In this document: positions 55,301-64,000 of the stretch, piece by piece | Layout of the letters: every line of letters begins with the position of its first letter | How positions within the stretch are numbered: position 1 is the stretch's first letter | DNA from: Oscheius tipulae | Taxonomy: Eukaryota; Nematoda; Chromadorea; Rhabditida; Rhabditidae | NCBI GenBank assembly: GCA_037178975.1 | Contig: JASJZH010000005.1 | Coordinates: 2,790,001-2,854,000, forward strand | Direction of reading: 5' to 3' | DNA: 64,000 nucleotides | Notes under the pieces: model-generated | What the model saw: the letters and a program-made list of their open reading frames with translations, nothing else | The model's database searches: none | Told to the model about the DNA's origin: nothing | Program-made: the position numbers and the translations under genes

Positions 55301-57713
55301 TCGAGAAAAAGAGTAGAAAACGACGAAAAACGAAAAAAAAACCATTTCGCGCCAAGACGTATTTTTGCGTACGTCGTACGCAATTTCGCGTAAAATCGAG
55401 TCAGGGCGCCTGTTTAACTACTACCCAGAATTTTCCAGTAATTTGATAACAACAAACACATTACCTCCATTGCTTGCTCCAAAGCTACAACAAAATCCAT
55501 GAGACTGCGTTCTGATGGGTTTTCTTGCCAGGACCTCAATTTAAATGAAAGTGAAGAAAGAAGCTTCTTACATTTCAATCACCTCCTGAATTTCCGGATC
55601 CCAAATAAAATTGTCCAAGCAAGGACGCACTCCTTCCATAACTTTACCGCAGAGCTCTGCTACCGTCGAATATTTGTCGAAAGGCAACCTTGGAAACTTA
55701 ACTACTTTCAAAATGAGTGCATACCGTCGGTAGAGTATCTCCCAAAATGTTATACCGATTGAATAAATGTCGCTCTGACGCAAATCGAGTGTATCTTCGT
55801 TGTTTTCCGCGATTAATTCCGGCGCCATGTACATGTAAGTTGCTCTTCTATAAAAGTATTTTTGCTACGTAATCGTTAGCTCAACCTGCCAGTTAATTTG
55901 GAGAGTTTCAAGTTTTTCGAAAGCCCAAAGTCTGCAATTTTCACGCATGTCCGCGTAGAATCCAATAGCATACTAAACATATAGGATAACAATACCGTCC
56001 ATCACTCTGTCTCTCTGTCTCTCTGTATCATCTTTCTTTATTTCTCAGTATCCCTGTCTCTCTGTCTTGCCTACTTCATAGGTTTCAAATCCAGATGAAC
56101 AATATTGTTCATGTGTAAATAGGCCACACCAAAAACTATTTGCAGCATCCAAAAGTAAGCCTGTGCAGGTTCATAACGATGTTCAGAGTGAATTGCTAAA
56201 AATAATGTATTGTTGGATCTCACCAAGCTACCATCGTCCAGGGTGCCGCCATCCATAAACTCCATCACATATCCCTGATCCCGCGATCTGGGAATATCGG
56301 GATTGAACCCCTCATACGTACCGAAGACTTGCACAAAATTCAAATGTTTTCCGCTCTGAAGTAGCAATAAAAGAGAGGTAGGATCTGTACCAGGCTCAAG
56401 AGCTTTTCCACTTCCTTCCTCGAGTACTTGTCGAACTTGTTAAAGATTTTAATGCAAGCCTTTCTAAAATATTGATTTGAACTTTTGCAGAATACAAACT
56501 CACCCTAAATCTGTCACTTTGGCAGTAAAAATACCACCCTCTCCTCCTTGGTACAAGTAGTGCAAGTCGGAAATGTTCTCCCCGAACCGGAAGATGGATA
56601 CAGAATTGTAAACACTGTCCTCATCTGATTGGGATGCTGGATTAACGACGTTTCGTCCCTCATCACTCCAAGTTTGCACAGCATCATTGTTACGATCCGT
56701 TTCAGCGGATGACTTCTTTACTAGTTGCATCCCTATAACAGGTCGGAGACATGGTACTTTGGTACTACACGGACACTATCTAGTTCTAAAACCAAATAGA
56801 GCCTTACCTCTCTCTCTCTCTATCTGTCTGAAGCCCTAATTGCCAATATTTCACAGATACTTTGTGACAGCAATTACTCTTTGCAAGTCAAGCCAAATCG
56901 AGTCAGTTTGGGAGTTGCATCTCTGGGAGAACGTTGCTTCTGTCACGGGCCCCATCAGCCAAACTTGTTATCCAAAAGTCCATAATTCTAATTAAAATAT
57001 TTGCAAATAGTACCTAATTTGTAAAACGGGCATTTCAGTTATTGGTAAACGGCGCGCTTTCTTTTTTGGGCAGCATTTTAGGCAGCAACATCCAAGGAAA
57101 GTAAGTTATACTCGCCCTCTTTACCATTTATATCGACTCCTTTATCAATCGATTGAGCCAGTTTCTCATCTCCCTGACGAACGGCAATGGGAAGAGCAGT
57201 AATGTCGGATGTAGTAAGCTTGTCATCCTTCGTGTCCTCTTTCTTGGCATTGTCTGTCTCATCATCCAACTGCAGTAACTCCACTGCTAACGTTTCCTCA
57301 GACGGTAGCTGTGGATCTCGAATCGGAGCATGGTCACCGCTCTTAAAACGTTTTCGAGGGACAGGAAGGAGATCCTTATCTTCACTGTCGACGATAGCTC
57401 CGCTCTTGAAACGTTTTCTGGAATCTATTTTCTAAACAGACCCACCTGCTCGCTTCTCATAAAAACTTCAAAAGCCTGTTGGACTTCTTGAGATTCAGCG
57501 CTGATAAATTCCTTCAGCGCATACCATTCCTTCTGTTTGATCAAGATATCGACAGCTGGTCGTCGAGGGACAGGAAGGAGATCCCGGAAGGCGGTGAGTT
57601 CCTGAAAAGGGACAGCTATCAGGCGAAACAGTTGAACGTCCTTCAGGTTTATATATCGTCGCTTTTCAGGCAACGTTACGATAAGAAAATTTTCAAAATC
57701 TGATACATACCAT
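52353..57713 (-). CDS. RIPK/TKL-like protein kinase, copy 2
   Basis: The likely start ATG (57713) abuts its donor. N-terminal exons give ELTAFRDLLPVPRRPAVDIL, EWYALKEFISAESQEVQQAF, a Lys/Arg/Glu-rich linker and a partial ankyrin-like unit (IAVRQGDEKLAQSIDKGVDI). This joins in phase 1 to MQLVKKSSAETDRNNDAVQT. The kinase domain follows: YQGGEGGIFTAKV, KACIKIFNK, GYVMEFMDGGTLDDG, HLDLKPMN, KIADFGLSK, MAPELIAENNEDTL, DIYSIGITFWEIL, DPEIQEVIEM and SWQENPSERS. The HRD arginine is Leu; Asp, Asn, DFG and APE are kept, so it may be active. A final exon (LYWNTKKEYFLNIILVY, ending YVGQS) stops at 52353. The intron before it contains the Merlin and mariner elements. An alternative 3' end is the ankyrin exon 48556-51945. 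The linker includes a piece of ankyrin-array DNA (GAIVDSEDKD). Confidence 0.65.
52639..52763 (+). repeat. Merlin left terminal inverted repeat
   Basis: Inverted match to 55250-55372, differing by about one base and T-run length. It contains CGTTTTTCGTCGTTTTCTAC and ends TTCTTTCAACGTA. Confidence 0.85.
53562..54845 (+). mobile_element. Complete Tc1/mariner (DD37D) transposon
   Basis: Perfect 26-bp terminal inverted repeats lie at 53562-53587 and 54820-54845 (CAGGGTGGCCGATAAGTATT then GGCGCG). They are flanked by TA on both sides (53560-53561 and 54846-54847), the standard mariner target duplication. The 1,284-bp element contains one uninterrupted transposase frame. Removing the element and one TA leaves the Merlin transposase reading frame open, which confirms the borders. 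Confidence 0.95.
53708..54733 (+). CDS. Mariner-family transposase, DD37D (maT-like)
   Basis: 341 residues, the usual length for the family, with no stop or frameshift. The N-terminal paired helix-turn-helix region includes EKASSISRRMKIPLRTVQRI and an AT-hook-like GRPRSV. Catalytic motifs are DILWTDEKIFTVE (first Asp), IFQQDWAPAHGAKT (second Asp) and SNSPDLNPLDFSVWGYME, with the third Asp 37 residues after the second. GVMVWGGIS is also typical. The third residue is Asp, not Glu, which places it in the ITmD37D (maT) group. It could be active if expressed. Confidence 0.93.
   Translation: MKPCQHREAIARLAQNGEKASSISRRMKIPLRTVQRIVKQWKSTGNVTPKTSSGRPRSVNTRRVRGIIKKRITRNDAVSMNSIAKDLNIARSTVQSIVKTSLGLRSYRVFKGQHLSDDVKLKRLTRSKEMLKMLKVRRIQDILWTDEKIFTVEKAHNSQNGRQLMSPMLKNSRARRIATKTLFPKGVMVWGGISATGKTQLVFIEQNVEINAHVYQEKVLKTAVMSWKKENKKMIFQQDWAPAHGAKTTMAYLQQHCPGFLTKEQWPSNSPDLNPLDFSVWGYMEDQLKNRKITNLDHLRRELIKIWNNMDTDYLRRTVDSVIPRLKACVRAKGGHFEQFL
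55250..55372 (-). repeat. Merlin right terminal inverted repeat
   Basis: Inverted partner of 52639-52763. Directly outside it the motif GTCGTACGCAA partly repeats the terminal GTACGCAA, so the exact border is uncertain by about 10 bp. Confidence 0.8.
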
Positions 57714-58029
57714 GGCAATGTCCGGCTTCTCCACTTCTTCGTGTAGAACAGGAGTCAGTGTTTAAATGTGGCTGATAAGTCTGAAACTCTATAATTGCAA
57801 ACTCTGTCTCAATGTCTTCCTGTCATTCGGTCTTTCTGTAGGTAGGTTTAACACTACATTGAAAAAAAGAATCTCCTTTCCATCGACGTATGGTATAAGG
57901 CTTAGACAGTTTTATTTTGTTTTCCGGCTTTCGACCTTTTTATATATATAGTTTCTTTAATTTACAATTAGAACAATGATTCCGGTACGATTGGTTCGTC
58001 AAACTTTATGGACTTCCAGTTACGAATAT

Positions 58030-58225
58030 CAATAGGGAATATGTCAGAATCAAAGTACCAAAATCACTACAGGTTTACGTACCGCTTTCTTCGATCGATC
58101 TGTTTCCATGAAAAATCTAGAGCGGAGGAGTCTTTTGAGCAGGAGTGTGAAAACAATGATAAGAAGCCTAATCAATACAAGCATTCCCTGTTCAGGATGT
58201 TATTTGAAATGTTTCAATTCAGGCA
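58030..58225. repeat. Outer edge of the kinase-locus duplication, copy 2
   Basis: Matches 26585-26780 (AATCAAAGTACCAAAATCAC, AAGAAGCCTAATCAATACAA), upstream of kinase copy 2 in the same relative place. Confidence 0.6.
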
Positions 58226-58439
58226 CCTTTTCTGAATCAATAGTCATGTTGAAACAGACGTCAGTAGACGTCTTTTGGTTTGGGAGTCTATCTGAACTAA
58301 ATGACTGTACCCTGTATTTGAAAACATGCAACAGTATGAAGTTCGAAGACACGTTCCTCACCACAGACCAGCTACTTTTTCCTCCCGTTCTCTAGGTCCT
58401 GTCCCTATTCAAATAGCAATTCATTGACACGATAAACAT

Positions 58440-58788
58440 GGCCATGTACCTGACTATAAATGGGGGTATGTGTTGGCTCCGTGCCCGTCTTCTACACCTC
58501 ATAATTTCGAAGCCTGGATCTACAAAGTTCGCAAATCCTTCTACATCTCCCCTTGATTTCAGCTCAGCCTCGTAGGAAGAGAACCTCGCGTCGAACCTTT
58601 CCCGGCTATCCATAAAATGAAGATTCGTGATCTGGCGCATTACGATAAAATAATGGTCAAATGGAAGGCTACGGAGACAAAACAGAAAGGAGAATGTGAG
58701 CGATGGTGGGAGTGGGCCATCGAGCGCGATGAAGAAGAAGAACGCCGTCTCGCGGAATATCTGAAACATAATACACCAAAAGTCTGAT
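58440..58788 (+). CDS. Possible short spliced hypothetical protein
   Basis: The frame MKIRDLAHYDKIMVKWKATE, then GECERWWEWAIERDEEEERR, ending LKHNTPKV at 58788, is charged and protein-like, and can be extended upstream to a TTTCAG site at about 58562. A second open stretch before it reads FEAWIYKVRKSFYISP. No family is recognised, and the opposite strand is also open here. It could be an exon or a relic. Confidence 0.25.
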
Positions 58789-58934
58789 TCGGTGATATAA
58801 ACCATATAGTTATACCTTAAGGTGGACCGGTAAATGTTTCTGTTGTCTTTTTGTCTCTCTGTCTCCCTGCTTTTCTGTCTCTCTGCTGTCCATCCCTGTG
58901 TCTTTTTGTCTCTCTGTTAGATTGCAACTTCAGA

Positions 58935-59045
58935 GTCCCTGGAAATAGGAAATTGGAAATACCACATCCTTTGTCAATAAAGCTCGAAAGTATTTTGTGT
59001 TGAAGTTTTGTCAACTACATACAAAAGAGCAACAATTCTAAGGAG
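58935..59045 (-). repeat. Copy of the ankyrin-family 3' flank
   Basis: GGAAATACCACATCCTTTGTCAATAAAG and following bases (read in parts) align with 21808-21895, the 3' segment near ankyrin copy 1, in the same orientation. It marks another remnant of the family beyond kinase copy 2. Confidence 0.5.
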
Positions 59046-59049
59046 CCAA

Positions 59050-62000
59050 TTAATTTAAAAAATAACCACGACTTTTTCTACAAGCATTTGTCCTGCAAAA
59101 CTTAAAAAATCTTACTTTGCAAAAAAAAATATTTCACGAATATCTCATAACCTAATTATCGTTCCAGTCTGCGAGAGGCTTTAAATAAAAGCAAATCTTC
59201 ATCTAATACCCTTATAAAATATTCTTCTCAATCTCTCTCTATTTAATCTTTTCCCACCCTCTAGGATCTCTGCCCGAGTGTTGATTGTACTTTTGATCCC
59301 TAGACATGTGTGAGGTTGCGCAATCCTGTGCAATCTTGTTCAAACCTCAAGACCTATTTTCGTGCCCACAAAAATTGGCTCCAGCTATAAAAAGCACTCT
59401 TTTTTACCCATGGGAATTGTATGACATTGACTCACAGGCTACAACTTTTCGTGCATACACAAACATGGCAGTTAGTCATCGAAAAGAAGAAGATTATTGT
59501 TTCAAGAGAACTATAAGTATCGGATTTTCTCTGTCCAAAGTAACAATATAACCGGATTTGACATTTTCATGTTATCTTCTCCTTTCAGTACAAATCCCCC
59601 AAAAATCTTTTCTCCTCTTTATAATTCCCACGCTTTCAGGGAGCTAATCTGTGCAGCTGATTTGTACGCTCCGTCCCCATTGAAAACTCCCCTTCACTCA
59701 TTATTGGAACCACAGATCACAGCAGTTTCGAACAGACCGGAATAGTTTTCGCAATATGCTGGCTGTCCCAGAGTTGTCCCTACCTCTCTCTATCGCTCTG
59801 CCGCAAAGTCTTCATTTAAACCTCTCCCAGACTAGCTTAAAAAACTGACTCTTAATCAGCAATGGGAGATAGCTTATCTGCTGGTTATGGGTTAGTAGGG
59901 TAACTTTTTGTAGACCGAATTCTCATCAATTTGTTTTCAAGTAAGCTGATTGTGCAAAAGTGAACAAAACTGCTGAATAGGTAGGGACAATGAAACATTT
60001 TTCATTTAGATGCGATAGCGGCGGAAATTGGAAAACCTTGGGGGACTAGGTAAAACAGTGAAACATTTCCCAGTTACAAGCATCCATTACTGTGAGAAAC
60101 ATGATACCCTTACAAAATTAGGAAATTACTAACACTATGCGCGCCAACCATTGCGACAGTATTTGTTCGGAAGAAAATCATCAACAAGTGAAACGCTAAT
60201 CATGTCCTGTTGTTGTAAAAAAGCTAATTCTTCTCATGGCTTCCTTAATTATAAATGTTTTTTTTCGCTTCATCATTTAGTTTTGGTAAAAACAGAACAG
60301 TTCATCTTCATCATCACAAACATCCCCAAGCAACACGACTGTAAGCAATCTTTTTTGTTTCAACCGTGTATCATAAGATCACAAGAAATAATTCAGAGGT
60401 CTTTTTGACGAAATATGCCTTCTCACTGTGTTAAGAAAGCTGTAGGACAAAGTAAAAAGATTTTGGAGCTTGACCAAATAGAAAAAATGGTCCTTGGAAT
60501 TAACAGAAAAGTTATATCATCAGCTGCGCAAAAAAGAAAACTTAAACGACTCAAATCCAGGTAGAAATGAAATACTTTTGTCTCGAAAGAGCTATCAAAG
60601 TATATCCTTGAAATCACTGGTAGTCCAGAGATCAAAAAAATTTTGCATGTTTCACACTCAATGCTTATAAAGTGGGCAATTTTTGTTTTTTTAGGTGCTT
60701 GCTCTTCTGATACATGGAAAAAACCTAGCTCTGACTCATTCTGGATAAGCTAAGAGTCTCTCTTCCTGTACCGTTACAAAATGTTTCAACTAACTTTTTG
60801 TTTCACATTCAAGCCTAGTACGGGCAGATTTTATTTCGTTATAATATTTTCGTAAAAACGTACACTGGCTTATTCAGATATCAGAAAGCGTACTTGTACC
60901 ATCCCAGCCAGATAGTCTGGAAGAGAGTAAATGTGTCCTCACTCACTATACTTTCCCGCCGAGCCTTCAATTTGTGCAGCGGCTACACGTAATTTTGCGC
61001 GGCGGCCAGTCAGGCTAGGCTAGGAGTTGGGGGGGGAGGCCGTCCGTCTCATTTCTATTTCTTTCTCAGCCCGCCTTATCAATTTTCGTACACAAACGCC
61101 TTTCTCACATCATTTCGCGCCTTTTTCTCTAATTGTGATAGGCAATTCTAATGCCTTGGTTCTTAGGTTTCAAAGAGCTGAAATGAATCAAGTTCAGAGG
61201 TTCCCTACGTTCTAAAACTGAAAAGTATCTAGAAGTTTCACACTTTTGTGGTCTGTGCCTGAATAAACGTTAGAGTTGGCTCACTGTTTACATTGTTCTG
61301 ATTTCCGGCCGCCTCCTCCCCTTCTAGACAGTTTGACCTTATCAGCCGGGTATTTCCCATGCCATTCGCCTGTCCCATTGAACTTCATAAGAAAGTGTTC
61401 TTTGTGGTTTCCGATCAATTTTGGATTGTTTAGAAATTTTTGTTTCACGAAAGGCGTAAGAGTAGCAAAGACGAATGAGAGCTGATTTATTTACGATAAA
61501 TGGTTTAACAATATAACTTTGAGTGTGAGAGTATAAAATGTTTTGTGTTTTACGAAGAGATATAGCCAGGATTTTCAGAACTCAATACCCAGTTTAAAAG
61601 TTTGTTGTTTCACGAAGGACATAGAGTCTAGAGACGCGGGCCACGAACTATAACGTTCTTTTTTTCAAAGTTCAATTTTGATGTCTCACGGAGAATATTG
61701 AGTCAGGATGGAGCGGTAGGAGTTGATACAGGAATATGTAAATAAGAAGAATTTTCGAATACCAGGTTACAACATTTGGTTGTTTCACAGAGAACATACA
61801 ATCGGAATGTTAACATTTATTGGACCATGACCAGAGTAAATTCAAAAAATTTGAGGGAAATGTTATACCTTTTTTGTTTCAAGTGGAGCTCACAACTCAG
61901 AGACATATTTGACGAGTGATTGATTAGCCCTCCTGTGAAATACTAAGGACAGCGAAAAACGATTAGCGGTAAAATTCTTAGTCTTTCTACAGTTTTCCTT

Positions 62001-62173
62001 TCATTATCAAGCCATTGAATAGAAACACAAAAAGGAGCCGTTTCATCGAACCTGTGGAGCACTTATTCACATTTTATGTTTCAACCAATACATATCTTCT
62101 CGGGTCGACAATTCTTCAATGTTCTCGTTACTTTCTGGTTACTTGTATGCGACTGAGAAATGTTTTCCAGGGT
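59050..62173. other. No convincing gene; motif-rich spacer before the ABC transporter
   Basis: About 3.1 kb without a supported frame. GTTTCA or its complement occurs about fifteen times, often after TTTT. From 61430 to 61900 there is a degenerate series of units resembling GTTTCACGAAGGACATAGAG, at irregular spacing of about 60-110 bp. A G-run (GGAGTTGGGGGGGGAGG) lies at 61022-61040. The last part may hold the transporter's promoter and 5' exons. Confidence 0.5.
61430..61900 (+). repeat. Degenerate tandem series around TTGTTTCACGAAGG
   Basis: Related units start near 61440, 61547, 61604, 61682, 61778 and 61878: GTTTCACGAAAGGCGTAAG, GTTTTACGAAGAGATATAG, GTTTCACGAAGGACATAGAG, GTCTCACGGAGAATATTGAG, GTTTCACAGAGAACATAC and GTTTCAAGTGGAGCTCACAA. 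The downstream ~20 bp are conserved beyond the hexamer, so at least this cluster arose by local duplication. Confidence 0.5.
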
Positions 62174-64000
62174 ATGAAGGACCGATTGGCCACCGGCCAA
62201 CCCGGTGCCGAGGATCCTCTGCTCACGGAAAACGCTCAAAAAGACCAGAATCGGACCAAGGATGGTCTTCTACCGAACCCCGAACTCAAAGCCAACTGGA
62301 TCTCCAAAGTCACTTTCATGTGAGTTCTTTACGAAGTTCATTTTTCAGTTTTGATGAGACAGAGACAGACAATATTCAGGTTCATGATCCCATTCTTCTA
62401 CCGTGGCTACAATCGTTCTCTCGAAGTCCAGGACATGTATCAACCTCTACCCGAACACGATTCCAAGAGAGCTACCGAGAGAATGAACAAGTACATCGTC
62501 ATTTGTCCTTTGAAAAAATTGGTTTCAGGGCCTGGGAGACGGAAAAACGAGTAGCAAGTACAAAACATCGACCGGCTTCCCTCTTGAAGGCAATCATTCG
62601 GGAATATTGGAAAGAAGTAGCCATCTGGGGTTTTTTCCTCCTTGTCGAGGTGCTATTTTCCATTATTTCTCTCATTTTCGACCCTAGGAAGCTATCAAAC
62701 TCTCACAGCCAGTCTTCATGGGACGACTAATTCGCTATTTCCGATATGATGCTCCGCTGACACGGGAGGAAGCCTATATGGGTACTTCTGTAACATATTT
62801 TGTTTGAAAACGGTTTCAGCTGCTGCCGGAGTTGCTGGGGCAGCTGCCCTTACCGCAATGATCCATCATCCATACTTTTACGGACTCCAGAAGACGGGAA
62901 TGCAGTTAAAAGTCGGAGCTTCTGGTCTCATCGTCCAGAAGGGTGTCAAACTGTCCAGTGCGGCTCTTCAAAAGGCAACTGTCGGGCACATGGTCAATAT
63001 TTTGTCGACGGACATCAACAAATTCGATATGGTGAGTCATTTAGCAAAACAGAGATAGAGAGATAGACGGAGAAACAACTAGTTTAGGGCTTCATCTTCG
63101 TCCATTATATCTGGATCGCTCCTCTGATTCTTCTCTCTTACGGAACTCTTCTCTGGCAAGAAATTGGCGTCTCTACGCTGGCTGGTAGATATCTCTCCCG
63201 CGCTATGTAGAAGTTCTTTAGGTTTCCTAGCCATCATCATGCTGGTCCCGATCCAAGGATACTGCAGTAGACAAATGGGAGCTTGCAGACGGGCCATAGC
63301 TGTCAGAGCTGACAAGAGAATTTCCGTCATGAACGAGATCTTGAACGGAATCCGGGTTATCAAGATGTACGCTTGGGAAGAAGCCTTCTCGAAGGTTATC
63401 GGGGATCTCAGAAGGTGAGAATTTTTGAAAAACTGTTGGAACTTTCATTGTTTTAGCTTCGAAGTGCTCAAGGTTCGACGCAACGCCATCTTCCAGTCCC
63501 TGGTCATGGGTAAGTCTACCTCTCTGTCACTCTGTGTCTTTCACTCTTTCTCTCTGGCTGTCTCTCTGTCTCTGTCAACAGTCGATTCCAGGTCTATTCT
63601 GGGCCTCTAGTAAACTGATTGTGCTCTTCGCTGCTGCCTGCTACGTCGCACTTGGAAATGACCTCACTGCTGAAAGAATCTTCGTCGCTGTAAGTCCAAT
63701 TCCAAAATAAAAAAGGCCACTCTTTAGACAGCCCTCTACAACGCCTGCCGTCTCCCAGTCACTCTCTTCCTGCCTTTCTCCATCCAATTCATTGCCGAAA
63801 TGAGAGTCTCTATCCGCAGAATCCAGGACTTCCTCGAGCTGGAAGACTTTGCCAGGATCACCCCTTCTTCTACCCAAACTGGCGTTGGAACAAACGACGA
63901 GAAGGTGAGTTCTTGCCCTCAGTCTTTTTAGAGAAATTTACGTCAGGCTCCCCTGAAAGAACAAGAGATGGTGCGTTTGAACCGAGAACCTCGACCAGTC
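62174..64000 (+). CDS. ABC transporter, ABCC/MRP family (MRP4-like), 5' part
   Basis: An ATP-driven exporter of organic anions in the plasma membrane; only the N-terminal half is in the window. It begins MKDRLATGQPGAEDPLLTEN, then FMIPFFYRGYNRSLEVQDMY, equivalent to the ABCC4 linker before TM1. The first transmembrane domain covers SLLKAIIREYWKEVAIWGFF, KLSQPVFMGRLIRYFRY, QKATVGHMVNILSTDINKFD, FIFVHYIWIAPLILL, IMLVPIQGYCSRQM, VMNEILNGIRVIKMYAWEEA (the family INEVL.GIR.IK.YAWE), YNACRLPVTLFLPF and VSIRRIQDFLELEDFA. Short introns separate about nine exons and all joins keep frame. It lacks the extra N-terminal TMD0 of long MRPs. The first nucleotide-binding domain lies beyond the window edge. 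Confidence 0.9.

Larger units (their letters stand above)
52639..55372 (+). mobile_element. Merlin-type DNA transposon, interrupted
   Basis: Terminal inverted repeats of about 125 bp lie at 52639-52763 and 55250-55372. They are nearly identical, starting GTACGCAAAA and containing CGTCTTGGCGCGAAATGG. Between them is a transposase related to IS1016/ISXO2 (Merlin). A mariner element is inserted in the transposase coding region. I could not find a clear target duplication of 8-9 bp beside the repeats. The element sits in an intron of kinase copy 2; the matching intron of kinase copy 1 (about 24430-24480) lacks it. Confidence 0.85.

Noticed and set aside
58392-58805. Minus-strand 137-codon frame
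   Set aside because: Its Phe-rich half is the mirror of the purine-rich plus-strand frame, it shows no splice sites or motifs, and it conflicts with the better plus-strand reading.

Overview
This is a 64 kb window from a small-intron animal genome. Gene content is metazoan: SYF1/XAB2, taspase-1, condensin subunit CAP-D2, an ABCC/MRP transporter, a C2H2 zinc-finger protein and an enoyl-CoA hydratase. Most introns are about 35-60 nt with T-rich TTTCAG or TTTTAG acceptors, some genes are only a few bases apart, and transposons are diverse. This looks nematode- or appendicularian-like, but I cannot fix the taxon from sequence alone.

Layout. 1-3440 has no convincing gene. 4022-8346 (-) is the splicing factor SYF1/XAB2. 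8913-9286 (+) is a glutaredoxin-like protein, and taspase-1 (9291-11443, +) starts only 4 bp after its stop. 11661-20478 (+) is condensin CAP-D2. 22169-25710 (-) holds an ankyrin-repeat gene and a protein-kinase gene or pseudogene. 27640-29520 carries ankyrin debris. 29688-32851 (-) is a membrane-anchored gamma-glutamyltransferase-like protein with a changed active site. 33478-35272 has a small lysine-rich CaaX protein, a broken head-to-head copy of it, and a small acidic protein. 36156-37527 (+) is a zinc-finger gene, and 38403-40346 (-) an enoyl-CoA hydratase/isomerase.

The right half is rich in mobile DNA. It has a DIRS-type tyrosine-recombinase retrotransposon (40396-44535), a MULE transposase gene (45258-46415, -) and a truncated integrase gene (47100-48082, -). 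A 33-repeat ankyrin gene (48556-51945, -) and a second kinase gene (52353-57713, -) follow. An intron of that kinase holds a Merlin-type DNA transposon (52639-55372), which is itself split by an intact-looking DD37D mariner (53562-54845). The window ends in the first half of an ABCC4-like transporter (62174 to the edge, +).

The most unusual part is the duplicated kinase/ankyrin locus. Two copies keep the same order and orientation, the ankyrin arrays are built from almost identical ~99-bp units, and at least four fragments are scattered nearby. Reading frames allow the kinase exons to splice onto the ankyrin exon, giving a RIPK4/ANKK1-like layout, although a separate kinase 3' exon with its own stop is also conserved in both copies.

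Gene models were assembled by eye from conserved reading frames and GT-AG sites. Exon edges are approximate unless stated, and family names rest on recognised motifs, not searches.
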